Shown here: positions 10,418-21,113 of the stretch, in pieces
Position numbering within the stretch: position 1 is the stretch's first letter
Layout of the letters: each line of letters opens with the position of its first letter
Assembly: GCF_964204645.1 (NCBI RefSeq)
Contig: NC_134028.1
Location: 12,567,001 to 12,631,000, forward strand
DNA: 64,000 nucleotides
Source: Tubulanus polymorphus
Lineage: Eukaryota; Nemertea; Palaeonemertea; Tubulaniformes; Tubulanidae
Direction of reading: 5' to 3'
The notes under the pieces: model-generated
Seen by the model: only the letters and a program-made list of their open reading frames with translations
What the model was told of the DNA's origin: nothing
Databases searched by the model: none
Position numbers and translations under genes: made by a program

Positions 10418-11308
10418 ACAAGAGCCCCAAGGGGCACTATGGCCAGCCTGTCAGCTTTTCATCAAATGGCAAATGATGATGCACTCTGTGGGTTAAATTT
10501 GTCAAAATACACTCCCAGCTCAGAGTCAATACCTAATAACTTACACAATGTAGAATACAAAAGTAGCACAGACAGCGACTGGATCTGGCAGGAACAATTA
10601 CCTCAGATAAATCTTTCTCCTTGGTCTTATTGATTTTAATCCCGAATAGAATTGAATTTTCTGAAATTTGCTCAATAAAACAAAATTGAATTGGATTTGA
10701 TGTTTTATTTTGTTCAATAAAGTAAAATTGAATAGGATTTGATATTGTTTTTGCAGAATAAACTTTGATTGAATTTGTAGTTTGAGCACATGGCTAATTA
10801 GCATATCTAGGTCATCTATCCGATTTAAGAAAAAGCTATTTTTCCCGGAATTTGCACAATGGTCAATGATATTTTCTGAAGTGCTAATAAAAACATTCCT
10901 CCCAAAAACCAAATCAACTAAAGCTTTGACAGAAATCGATCTTGTAATACAATTTTAGATCTTAAAATAAAACCTGGAAGTAAAACAATAGACGATACCG
11001 CGGGTTCACGTGAACACCTGCTCATTTCTGCGGCTAAGCCAATCATAGAGGAGTCTTTGCTTTCTGATTGGCTTTTCAAAACCAATATTTTTGCGATCAG
11101 ATATTCGCGAAGCTCATATAAATACTAACGAGGCCCTCTTTCAAAATTCAGCTACGTAGAGTTTGAAGAATGGATAATGCTTTAATGAATGATTTGTATG
11201 AATATATGCTCAGTTGCACAGTAAAAGAGCCTTTGCTCTGGAAACCATGTCATTTAAATTCGCTCCATTTGTATAGTAATAGGCTCAGCCTAGGGCTGGC
11301 CTAAAAAT
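10418..11308 (+). mobile_element. Repeat family C, copy 1 (near complete)
   Basis: It starts ACAAGAGCCCCAAGGGGCAC (a small palindrome) then ATGGCCAGCC, and ends GGCTCAGCC...GGCTGGCCTAAAAA. The terminal ATGGCCAGCC and GGCTGGCCTA are inverted repeats, and the 3' end folds on itself. The interior has repeated TTGAATTGGATTTGAT phrases. The small frames inside are by-products of this repeat. No transposase is present. Other copies lie at 12033, 12919, 18700 and 43769. Confidence 0.75.
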
Positions 11309-11760
11309 TTAAAAATTTGTGTCGATGTGTTCACAAATCTGAGGCAAGCATACCAGAACACCACTAACCCCATGGGGTACAGCATAAGCCTGAATAGTCT
11401 TCGGCCAAGCCGCTAAAAACTATGACAGTATTTGTCCATAAAATTTTCCTGGTACCAGCGCTTAAACTGTATCAATAGATATATAACAATATGCCATGAG
11501 GTTATCACCCATATGTCGAGTTTGAAAATGTATGACAGGGATTTGCCAGTCACACTCACCTTCTTAAATGAGAAGTTACTAGAGCAGAGATCCTAAGCAG
11601 AGATTTAGCCCCTGGCCACATTTGTGCTTTGACATTGAATTCCAGCACTACTTACAAATTACACCAATACCGAATTTCTTCACCAACAGCCCTTTGATTG
11701 CAATGTCGTTTTGGGCTAAGCCCTATCATACATACACATATAGTTGAAAAGATTTGATAC

Positions 11761-11880
11761 CTTTAACTTCACATGGTTATTGTTGTTGTTATTAATGCTA
11801 AGTGAAATCTGTGTGGCTTTCATATAAAACAGCATATAAGCTTCTGATGATAAAACTCGTTGAAGAGAAACCGGTGCAAC
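11761..11880 (-). CDS. USP36/USP42-like: USP36/42-like exon 10 (end of catalytic domain, poly-Asn)
   Basis: The exon encodes VAPVSLQRVLSSEAYMLFYM, then KATQISLSI, a run of six Asn, and HVKLK. VLSSEAYMLFYM matches VLSQQAYVLFYIR, the last conserved strand of the USP fold (residues 410-421). The canonical QQAY is SEAY here. The acceptor is TTTCTTTTCAG|GT and the donor is TTAAAG|GTATCA; phase 0 at both ends, 120 nt. The Asn run begins a low-complexity linker. An alternative phase-0 donor (CAT|GTGAAG) would drop four residues. The exon was recognised by searching for the missing strand between exon 9 and the C-terminal exon. Confidence 0.9.
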
Positions 11881-12032
11881 CTGAAAAGAAATCATACATT
11901 TTAGGTAAAACTATCGCCTGCAAATGCGGCAAAACGGATGGATAGATGAAATTAACCCTTGAGGGCTTCCTCAAGTGGAATATAATAAACGGAACTCCCA
12001 TATTTTGTTCCCAATAGATACATGTAAGACAC

Positions 12033-12914
12033 ACAAGAGCCCCAAGGGGCACTATGGTCATCTTTTCATAAAATGGCAAATGATGACGCATTCTGTGGGT
12101 TAAATTTGTCAAAATACACTCCCAGCTCAGTCAATACCTAATACCCGTAATTTACACAATACAATCGTAGAAAACAAAAGTAGCACAGACAGCGACTGGA
12201 TCTGGCAAAACTCAGATAAACCATTTTCCTTGGTCTTATTGATTTTAATGTGAAATAGAATTGAATTTTCTGAAATTTGCTCAATAAAACAAAATTGAAT
12301 TGGATTTGATGTTTTTATTTGTTCAATTAAGTAAAATTCAATTGGATTTGATATTTTTTGCAGAATTAAATTTGATTGAATTCGTAGTTTGAGCATATGG
12401 ATAATTAGCATATCAAGGTCATCTGCCCGATTTGAGAAAAAGCTATTTTTCCCGGGACTTTGCACAATGGTCAATGATATTTTCTGTAGTGCTAATAAAA
12501 ATATTCCTCCCAAAAACCAAATCAACTAAAGCTTTCACAGAAATCGAACTTGAAATACAATTTTAGATCTTAAAATAAAACCCGGAAGTAAAACGGTAGA
12601 CGATACCGGGGGTTCACGTGAACACCTGCTGATTTCTACTGCTAAGCCAATCATAGAGGAGTCTTTGCTTTCGGATTGGCTTTTCAAAACCAATATTTTT
12701 GTGATCAGATATTCGCGAAAAAGCTCATATAAATTTTTACGAGGTCCTCTTTCAAAATTCAGCTATTTAGAGTTTGGAGAATGGATAATGCTTTAATGAA
12801 TGATTTGTACGAATATATGCTCGGTTGCACAGACAAAGAGCCTTTGCTCTGGAAACCATGTCATTTAAAATTGCTCCATTTTTTTAGTAATAGGCTCAGC
12901 CTATGGCTGGCCTA
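12033..12914 (+). mobile_element. Repeat family C, copy 2 (near complete)
   Basis: Same start (ACAAGAGCCCCAAGGGGCAC) and end (GGCTGGCCTAATAAA) as copy 1, with about the same length. It lies about 150 bp upstream, in transcription terms, of exon 10 of the USP gene and directly abuts copy 3. Confidence 0.75.
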
Positions 12915-12918
12915 ATAA

Positions 12919-13326
12919 AACAAGATCACCAAGGGACACTATGGCCAGCCTGTCAGCTTTTCATACAATGGCAAATGATGCATTCTGTGGGTTGTATTTG
13001 TCAAAATACTCTACCAGCACAGATCCAATACCAATAATTAACACAGTACAATCGTGTTTTCATAAGTATCACACACGGGGTGCTGGCAAAACAAATACCT
13101 CAGATCAATCTTATCCCTTGGTCTTATTGATTTGAATGCGGAATAGAATTGAATTGAATTTTCTGATATTAACTCAATAAAGCAAAATTGTATGGGATTT
13201 GATATTTTATTTGTTCAATAAAGTAAAATGGAATTTTATGTGGTATTTTTTTCGCAGAATAAATTTGATTGAATTTGCAGTTTGAGCACATGGCTTATTA
13301 GCATATCAAGGTCATCCATGCGATTT
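12919..13326 (+). mobile_element. Repeat family C, copy 3 (5' part only)
   Basis: It begins ACAAGATCACCAAGGGACAC immediately after the end of copy 2, in the same orientation. It is truncated near 13326, after the TTGAGCACATGG...GGTCATCCATGCGATTTGAG section. Head-to-tail abutment of two copies suggests a tandem or targeted insertion. Confidence 0.7.
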
Positions 13327-14160
13327 GAGGAAAAGACCAAAAATCTATTTGTATTTGATTTGATTCTTATGGTGAGGAGAAACTCGCAGCAGATACCCGG
13401 AACTACGATGTTGAAATACACATCAAATCATCGATGTCTACGACTCGACAGTCCTTTTAAAATTCAGTAATGAGCCTGTGGATGGGTAATATGTGCTGAT
13501 GAAGAATGGGTTATTGTTAAAGTTACCGTTTGAAGACAGCGACTGAATGTGCAGTCTCGGACGTAATAAATTTGTTCATTTATGCTTGACGAGCAGCCTC
13601 CGCTGGATTTCGGAATGACGGCTCAGAAAAAACATGTCGCTTCATTGAATGAGGCCAAATTTTTGATGTTTACGGCCAGACAGTGCTTTTGTAACTTTGA
13701 TTTATCATAATACCGGCGTAGTATCTGTAGATTGAAGTGAGCTCAATGGTATTAAACGGGTTTTATCGGAAACAACGGTAAGGTAAGAAAGCCTATGCAC
13801 TTTAAGCAAAAAATCTATGGTATAAAATAATAATAATAATCACACGAATATCATTTGGGTTTTCTGTGAAGTAACAAAAAACCCTACATATTCCTCCGAA
13901 AAACCAAATCAACTAAAAAATTTCACAGAAATCGGTCATGATATACATTTTAAATCTGAAAACAAGAAACGAAATTCTTAATATAGACTTCCCTAAATTT
14001 ACATGAGTGTATGTTTAATCAGCATCAAAATTAAACATTGGTACTCTAGAGATTTAAGAACAAATGAAAAGGACTGATAATTTATGGCATGAATTCAAAT
14101 GATGGAAGAAAATTGACTTGTTGCCGACCGAAAATAAGGACGGAAAATATCAAGAAAATT
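13327..14160. other. Gene-free stretch of intron 9/10 region
   Basis: No gene was recognised. Part of it (13960-14160) repeats sequence also seen at 3900-4130, including AAGGACGGAAAATATCAAGAAAA. Confidence 0.45.
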
Positions 14161-16724
14161 AGGGGTCCAGGGACACCATGCCCACTTGGGAAGTGGTTTC
14201 AAATGCTCAACAATCTAACAATTTCAATATTCAACACCCCCTGGTGACCATATACAAAAACCAATGACCTTGAAACTCACCACAATCATAAAACATGTCA
14301 GCAGCTACGATTTTGTAATTGATTGTGATAACAAAATATGCCTCGTTACCAATTTAATATGGAAATACTAAGTTATTCTACTATTCAACGCCCCCTGGTG
14401 ACCATATTCAAAACTCAATAACCTTGAACTCACCATAATCATAGAACATATCATGAACTACAACTTTGCAATTGATCATGGTAACAAAATATGCCTAGGT
14501 ACCAATATAATAAGGAAATACTAGGTTATTCTACTATTCAACGCCCCCTGGTGACCATATAGAATAACTAATTTCTTAAAACTCACCACAATCATAGACG
14601 ATGTCATGAGCTACAACTTTGCAATTGATTGTGGTAACAAAATATGTATTGGTACAAATATAATATATATTGTATTAAATTATATTAGATATTGTATTAT
14701 TCAACGCCCCCTGGTGGCCATATACAAAACCCAATGAACTTGAAACTCACCACAATCATAGAACACGTTATAAGCTACAACTTTCTAATTCATTGTTGTA
14801 ACAAAATGTGCTTAGGCCACACCAAAAGAAAACCCTGTTTCTCGGGCCCGACCGACCCGATATTTCCTCATTTCAAATAATTATTTTCGAAATAAAATAA
14901 AATTGCCTACCGACCCTATTTCAAAATTGTGGATGAAATAACTATTTTCAAAAATATATATGTGGCCGACCGACTACAAAGCTCTCCATTCTTGTAAATA
15001 TTTTTTCTTTTTCGTGAAATCGTGATGTCGGCACCGAGACGACATGATAAAAATATCTTATTACATCGGATTTAAAGGGCACATGCCCACTAAATAGAAT
15101 ATCATATAAAAGTTATTCTTTAAAGTAATATGTTCACAAATTGTAAATATGCTACTGATTTCAATTTTAGTTTAGCCTTCCCTGAGAATTAAGACTTTTA
15201 AATCGGCAATTTCAGCACTTGCTCACTGTTATTGTTTATGTGTGCAGGTGCGTGTTTCTGACGTCATCTTTGTTGAACGCTAACTGTTTTCAGTCATTTC
15301 ACTAGACATTGCAAAGGTCATTTTATCCTCTCAGAAGATTTTTAGAATTAATGAATTCTATACTATTGTATATATTGGTGCCGTCATATATGACATGATA
15401 AACATATATTAGTGGGTGTACTATATAGCTGTGATTAAAGCAAACAAATGATGTTCATTTTAGAGATTTTATATAGGCTACTGCGCACTGTGAGCACACA
15501 CGTGCTTGTGTTTATAACAAAGATACCGTCAAAAATAGCGCCAACTGCGGGGTGTAGGTGAACTACGTAAACTAAGTCAAGAATAATTAAATGTCTAATT
15601 TAGAGCTAATCTGTCATCTTTGTTCGATCAGTCACATCTCAGGTTGTTATTTGTATACAAAAGTAGCATTTGGTTTACTAATCACGAAAAGTACAATTTA
15701 TTGGGCATTGTGCCCTTTAACAATTCTATTCTGGATATGGTACTTGTGTGCTCAGACAACGTTGCTAATCAGATATTGATGGCGACCTTGGATTGTAAAA
15801 TTCCAGGAATTCCGTATACAATATGTTATACTCCTATTCAAGATTTTGATGTTTTTCTTTTTATAAACAGTTTCCAAGTGTGAAATATAATACAAAAACA
15901 TCAACTTCCCTTTATTATTGTGGTCGTCTAGCTGCTAATCATATTTTAAACTGGAAATTTGGTCCCGTAAAAAATAATTTACGGCGACCTACCCACTGTC
16001 AGAAGAATACCCAAAATTTTTTTTTCTATAAAAAGAAAAAAAAATTCCCTACCGACCTACCCATTTTGGTGATTGCCCGCCCGAGAAACAGGATTTTTTT
16101 TTGGTGTGGCCTTAGGTATCAATATAATGTCAAAAAACTTTTTCCCACCTACGAATGAGTAATAATGACACCAAGATGGCCGCCAATTGCGTCATAATTG
16201 GCTGATAAAAAATACCTATCTCAGGTATAAAACATCCCTTTCCAAAGAATACCCATCATTAATTGCAATGAGAAATGGCAGACCAGTAGGAAGCTTTAGG
16301 ACTCAGAATTTGGGCCAAAATTGACATTTTTGGGCACTTAAAAAGGTCCTAGGACGACTATCTTGAGTCCGATCAGCCCAATTTTTGTTATGCTGATGGG
16401 CCCTGGCGGGTTTTAAATATATACGAAAGATCAAGGTTATTGATTAATGCGTCTTCAAAATTTCCCTCAAGAAGTTCAAAAACGTGTAAAAAGTGCAGAT
16501 TTTGGCGAACAACAATGGCTGCCAGTCGGCCATCTTGATTCTGACAGGGCCAGTTTTTGGGCTGAAGATGTGTCTAGGGTAGATACATGTATAAACCAAA
16601 TATCAAGACATTACCTTTTAGCGTCTTCAAAACTTCCCAAAATAACTGGATTCCGTCTATGGACGGACGACGGACGAAAAGTGAACGCAATAGCCCGCTG
16701 GGACTGTCCCAAGTGGGCTAAAAA
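14161..16724 (+). mobile_element. Family A tandem-repeat element, copy 1, interrupted by a nested transposon
   Basis: It starts AGGGGTCCAGGGACACCATG then CCCACTTGGG. Four tandem units each begin TTCAACGCCCCCTGGTGACC (starts near 14231, 14385, 14538 and 14701; spacing 153-163 bp). After the nested element (14815-16111) the 3' part resumes with CACCAAGATGGCCGCCAATT. It ends in GGACGG repeats, then GCTGGGACTGTCCCAAGTGG and CTAAAAA. The 5' GCCCACTTGGG and 3' CCCAAGTGGGC are subterminal inverted repeats. No protein is encoded. It resembles pearl/DINE-type Helentron derivatives. Confidence 0.8.
14815..16111. mobile_element. PIF/Harbinger-like element nested in family A copy 1, 1297 bp
   Basis: The terminal inverted repeat GGCCACACCAAAAGAAAACC extends through CTGTTTCTCGGGC at both ends. 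The target duplication is TTA (14812-14814 and 16112-16114). A 3-bp TWA-type duplication and G-rich ends fit PIF/Harbinger. Just inside each end is a CCGACC(G/T)ACC motif, also present in the 565-571-bp family at 27508, 31945 and 50162. Small frames at 15591-15883 carry no recognisable transposase. Confidence 0.8.
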
Positions 16725-16856
16725 ATGTATTTTCTCAAATTATGAATGGAATTGCATACCTATCTTCGTCATTTATAAAATATACCTACTTTTGGCAGAA
16801 TTTCAGCGAATCCGTGCTCCAAGTAATCAAACAAGAAAATTAATTTTAGAAAATTA

Positions 16857-18013
16857 TTTGACGCCTGCGAAAAAAATGTATAATTTCTGGGCTAAGCTAA
16901 TGTGGAATTGCAAATATGAAATCGAAGTTTTAAGAAATTTGGGGAATGATGAGATTTGGCGATTGGGTAGATGATACAGCGGGTCTTCGACTCTAGTAGT
17001 GGTTTAGATTTTTTTATTGAAAATTCTCAATAATTGATCGCGAACTTGCGACCGACTTCATTTACTTATGCCTCTAAGCTGGTCTGCAACTTCATTGCCT
17101 CCATGGTTGAAGAACGAGCTCTTCTGATGTCTGCTTCATCATGACTTCGAGCATATCGTGTGGCCTAGGAGCCGGCCCGGGCCACGGGTATGGCTGTCAC
17201 TCGATATCCTAGAGTCTTGAGTCTGGGTGGGTTGAAGTAGACATTGTCATTTAAAATAACATGCTTATGTTGTTCTGTATGAATTACCCGTGTGTCATGT
17301 ATGTTGTATTAATTTATTTTAAAACTTGTATTTATTGAATTTGGGAATTTTATCCCGAAATTTTAATGTAATAAGGATCAATAAAGAATTGAATTGAATT
17401 GTCACCTAATACACATGCCATCAGAGGACGCGGAGCCGTATATGATAGCTATGCTATTATAAATTGCTAATCTCACGAAACCTGCATACTCCTAATATCA
17501 AACATATTTTCTAAAACGTTTGAATATTGAAATTATATGTTTACACATTTTCATATTGACCACTTGTAGCCGCTGATGAAATTCACGCCGGCCCTACACA
17601 CATCGTAGATAGCTTCGTCATTCCACCGGCATGCCCACGTCAGGGTCTGACTTTTATATCAGACTTCCAAATCGTGTATACATCCGCCATTTAACCGAAT
17701 AATCCGATTTACTTATCATTTCTATTTATGCCTGCCGCTTCTGATATAATCATACATCCTTTACTATTACAATACGTCTTCTAATGATATTCAATGCAAT
17801 ATAACATTTCGACGTTCAAATATAGGTCATTATATAATCACAGGAAGCCATTCTACATCTATGTCAATAATATTTTGCCAGATAGCTTGTTTGTGTACAC
17901 ATAGACCTGTGACGTTTTGCACATCGATTTACGGCTGTCGTTTGTAAAATGACGCTGAATGGTTAACATTGTTTAGGTTTCATAATGGTAACGTTTTATA
18001 AGGCGTCAAAAAA
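16857..18013. mobile_element. 1.16-kb TIR element, left copy (inverted relative to 21114-22220)
   Basis: It is bounded by TTTGACGCCT on the left and AGGCGTCAAAAA on the right, so it has short terminal inverted repeats. The interior is shared, in reverse complement, with 21114-22220 at high identity over about 1.1 kb, including GCATATCGTGT, TAGATGATCCAG and GACGTTTTGCACATCGATTT type phrases. Inside is ATAAGGATCAATAAAG followed by GAATT iterations, like a LINE 3' tail, present in both copies. Target duplication is not clear. No transposase was seen. Confidence 0.75.
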
Positions 18014-18699
18014 GCCTAAGATGTCCCCCCTTGATTGAATCAAGAAGTTTTAATGAAAATCTGTCTATTGATACGATCTCCATCACACACAACTGCATGA
18101 TGATTCAGCATGAATATACATGGTAAGGGGTTTTCCCCACTGACTCAAATAGACACTCTCCACATTCATGGTGTAATGATATCCTTTATTTCATACACTT
18201 TGTACGAAGTTTGTTTAAGTTAGACAATTTATTTTCGTAAATTGATCAATTTTCCAGATTCACTTCCCTCTTTCCCAATTTTACTGTCCTTCTATAAAAT
18301 TCACTGCTTTTCACGGGTGCCCGCGACAAACCCTGGCAGTTGAATCATTTGCAGCTTCCAAGAAAACTTTAACTAGGCCAGGCGCGAGGCGCACTTTTCA
18401 TATACATGCGCAGATCAATACACCACACTGCAGCGAGTCTGTGTCTAGCATGTGTATGAAGCATGAATATACGTAAAAGGGCATGTGTTCTTTCGAAACG
18501 AAACGTAGTTATAACAACAAATGAATAACTAAATTAATGAATAAGCAACGGATTCCGATGAAATTCAATTGGATAAGAGATTTAACACTGCATTGAATGT
18601 TTTGAAAGTTCCGAAGAGAAACTAAGCCTCATTTTAAAGTTATTTTGCACCAAAGCAAGAAAGTTTCATATGCGATTACAAAATGGACTTCGCTAAAGC

Positions 18700-18970
18700 G
18701 AAAGTCCATAATAAAACCGAGAAGTAAAACAGTAGACGATACCACGGGTTCACATGAACACCTACTGATTTATTATAATTGATATAAATTTTAACGAGCC
18801 CCTTTTTCAAAATTAAGCTTTGTAGTATTTTGGAGAATAGATAATGCTTCAATGAATGAAATGTATGAATATATGCTCAGTGGCAGTCAGAGGGCCATAG
18901 CTCTGGAAACCATGTCATTTAAATTTGCCCCATTTGTATAGTAATAGGCTCAGCCTACGGCTGGCCTAAA
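18700..18970 (+). mobile_element. Repeat family C, 3' fragment abutting exon 9
   Basis: Matches the last part of family C (ACGATACCACGGGTTCAC to GGCTCAGCCTACGGCTGGCC TAAAAA). The end lies within about 8 bases of the splice donor side of USP exon 9 on the opposite strand. Confidence 0.7.
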
Positions 18971-18977
18971 AACTCAC

Positions 18978-19103
18978 ATTTGAATCATTCATGCAGTACC
19001 AAGCTTGATTCGGAGCCTTTATGTAACAGTAATAATGACCAGAATTACAGCTGCTCCCCGAGTGCACTAGTACAGCATACAGATGATACAACACTGGCTC
19101 ACC
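18978..19103 (-). CDS. USP36/USP42-like: USP36/42-like exon 9 (catalytic His and Asn/Asp boxes)
   Basis: The exon encodes [40 protein letters not shown] and SN. This is the USP His box. By family alignment the predicted general base is His382 and the third catalytic residue is Asn398, with Asp399 beside it. The acceptor is TTATCATTTCAG|GG; the donor is TCAAAT|GTGAGT. Both ends are in phase 0 and the length is 126 nt. The 3' end of a family C repeat stops only about 8 bases from the exon's 3' edge, so a transposon remnant directly abuts the donor site. Confidence 0.95.
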
Positions 19104-19438
19104 CTGAAATGATAACATATCTAGACTTAGTAACAAAACAGGGACATATACATAAAGCCCAAAGAACACGGCATGCATTGAATTTCATCCGTCGTGATTG
19201 TTATAGAATTAATAAATCTAAGAATAACAACACTAATTTGACCTGAAAAAGCAAAACTAGATGAACTAGAAGCTAGATACATGAAATGACTCCCCCTCAG
19301 CTAGTGATTGAGGGTCATGCAGGGACTGTGAAATTGTAATAGTATACATGTTCTTGACACTAAGTTTCATGTCACAAAAATAGGTTACAATATGACTGTG
19401 ACAGCCATCTTGGATAAAATATATACATTAAAAACTCT

Positions 19439-19548
19439 GGGTCCAGTTCCACAGTCGTGAGTTAAGATTTGACTCCGAGTTAAAACATTGAAAATGAACA
19501 AACTTTAACTCAGAGTTAACTCTAACTCACAACTGTGGAACTGGGTCC
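19439..19548. mobile_element. Tiny palindromic MITE (about 98 bp) with GGGTCC direct repeats
   Basis: The ends AGTTCCACAG and CTGTGGAACT are perfect inverted repeats (19445 and 19542). The inner arms (GAGTTAA, AACTCAGAGTTAA) also pair, so nearly the whole unit can fold as one hairpin. GGGTCC is duplicated directly outside (19439-19444 and 19543-19548). It lies in intron 8. Confidence 0.75.
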
Positions 19549-19649
19549 TAGGGTTTATCCTGCTCCTGCCGGTTAAACACACTAGAGTAATACCTGTGGA
19601 AACCAAAGGTGATCTTTCTAGCCAAGAACATTTTGATTTATTGGCAATG

Positions 19650-20038
19650 GAACTGATAAAAAATACCCGATGTATTCAATACCCCTTTTCATAGAATACT
19701 CACCACAATTGGAAATGAAAAATGCCAAACCATTAGGAAGCTACAGGACTCTGAATTCAGGCCAAAATTGACATTTAGTGGCACAAAAAAATGTCACAGG
19801 CCAACTTGAGTCCGATCAACCCAATCTTGGAAAATTCAAAAATGTACTGCCAATCAGCCATCTCGATCCTGACGGGGCCAGTTTACAGGCTGAAGATGTG
19901 TCTAGGGTAGATACATGTATAAACCAAATATAAAGACATAACATTGAAGCTTCTTCCCAAAATGAATGAACGAAAATTGGAATGACGAAAAGTGAATGCA
20001 ATAGACCGCTGGGACCCAAGTGAGCTAAAGGGCCATCT
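19650..20038 (+). mobile_element. Family A element, 3' fragment
   Basis: Carries the family A 3' sequence (AAAAATACC, ACCATTAGGAAGCTACAGGA, GGCTGAAGATGTGTCTAGGG, CGCTGGGACCCAAGTGAGCT AAA). It lacks the tandem units and is 5' truncated. It lies in intron 8 between exons 8 and 9. Confidence 0.7.
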
Positions 20039-20466
20039 TAGCCGCATCAGCTAAATGGACTGGATTATTTAGACACTCAAGGACTGCACTACAAACAGAC
20101 CTCACCAAAAGTCAATTTTGAATTGAATTGAATGAAATTTTTCTCAAAATTCGGGTCGACAGAAATAAACAACTGGGTAAAATAAAAGGTATGACACATA
20201 GAAAAATATTGAAAAAATATAGATTTTGGTTGTTTAAACTTTTGGCATTTCATAGGAACTCTCAATAAATCTGAAATATGACATACACTTAAGTAAAAAA
20301 ATGAGGTATTGAGGATTATGCATGACTAAGATTTAGTTTGGACCCTAAGCCAAAGGGGCTCAACTGAAGTACAGTGGAGAAGTAGTACAGAAGGCTGCAT
20401 GCAGGAAAAAAAGCAATTGTAAAATCTAATTAGATTTGATACAAATATTAATGTGGAGTAACCAAC

Positions 20467-20560
20467 CTGCTTATGGCTCATGTAGGGGCGTATATCAAGT
20501 TTTTCAGTGAAGCTGATATGTCGACTAATTTTTCCACCAAAAAATCTGTTGTAATCAAAC
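20467..20560 (-). CDS. USP36/USP42-like: USP36/42-like exon 8 (GGKISRHISF, residues 328-359)
   Basis: The exon encodes FDYNRFFGGKISRHISFTEK then LDIRPYMSHKQ. It matches F.NFTGGKITKDV.YPE.L(N/D)IRPYMS in USP36/42. The acceptor TTTTTTTTCCAG|G is very strong; the donor is AAGCAG|GTTGGT. Length is 94 nt, leaving in phase 0. Together with exon 9 it sits between two inverted copies of a 1.1-kb repeat (16.86-18.01 and 21.11-22.22 kb). Confidence 0.93.
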
Positions 20561-20981
20561 CTGGAAAAAAAAGATTCCATTGAATCAAGCAATTGTCAAT
20601 TGGCGGATATCAGGTCACAAGAAATTACAATTTACAACAAATTCTATCAAACAGACAAGAGCCCCATGGGGTTGATGCAGCAGCTTCACAAATTATAAAT
20701 GACCTGTACTTCAATTTCATATTTCAAATATGCTAGATCTAGGAACAGAACGAATCCATGAACATTAAAAAGGGCAGTATCCATGCAGACAAAACAAGGG
20801 TTTAAAAATATTTATTTCAGTGCAATTTTATACAATTTCTAGGTACTGAGACGTCTTATTAGTTGCTGGTAGAAAAAGTGCCCAGAAAAATATTGCCGTT
20901 GTGTTTTCTAAACGGCATAGGGAAATACATTGCGACAGGAGCACGTGCTTGTTGCATAACCTAGGAGATTTATACATGGTT

Positions 20982-20983
<2 letters not shown>

Positions 20984-21041
<58 letters not shown>

Positions 21042-21044
21042 TAT
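20984..21044. repeat. (TA)n microsatellite
   Basis: About 60 bases of alternating T and A with one G interruption. The 82-aa frame across it is a low-complexity artefact. Confidence 0.95.
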
Positions 21045-21113
21045 GCTCTCCCAGCTCGATTTACTATTTTCTATTTACTACTTAGATTATGCTATATTAG
21101 AATTAGTTATATC

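Noticed and set aside
11798-12112. 104-aa minus-strand frame over exon 10
   Set aside because: It reads exon 10 in a different frame (SGCTGFSSTSF...) from the conserved USP strand. The correct frame gives VLSSEAYMLFY.
10598-12525. 104-132-aa minus-strand frames with repeated QIQFNF/QSNLILQK phrases (10598-10912, 12127-12525; also 43894-44253)
   Set aside because: They arise from the AT-rich TTGAATTGGATTTGAT section of family C, differ in frame and length between copies, and match no protein.
14161-14815. Regularly spaced repeats of about 154 bp that could suggest a CRISPR-like array
   Set aside because: The whole 153-163-bp unit is repeated with no short repeat/unique spacer pattern, the DNA is eukaryotic, and the same arrays recur at seven loci inside a transposon-like element.
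16447-16974. 175-aa open frame that looks like a small gene
   Set aside because: Its first two thirds are the 3' part of family A, repeated at 34510, 56370, 58410 and 61370, and its end lies in the 1.16-kb TIR element. The frame is not preserved between copies.
18980-19246. 88-aa plus-strand frame
   Set aside because: It is the antisense of USP exon 9 and has no recognisable domain.
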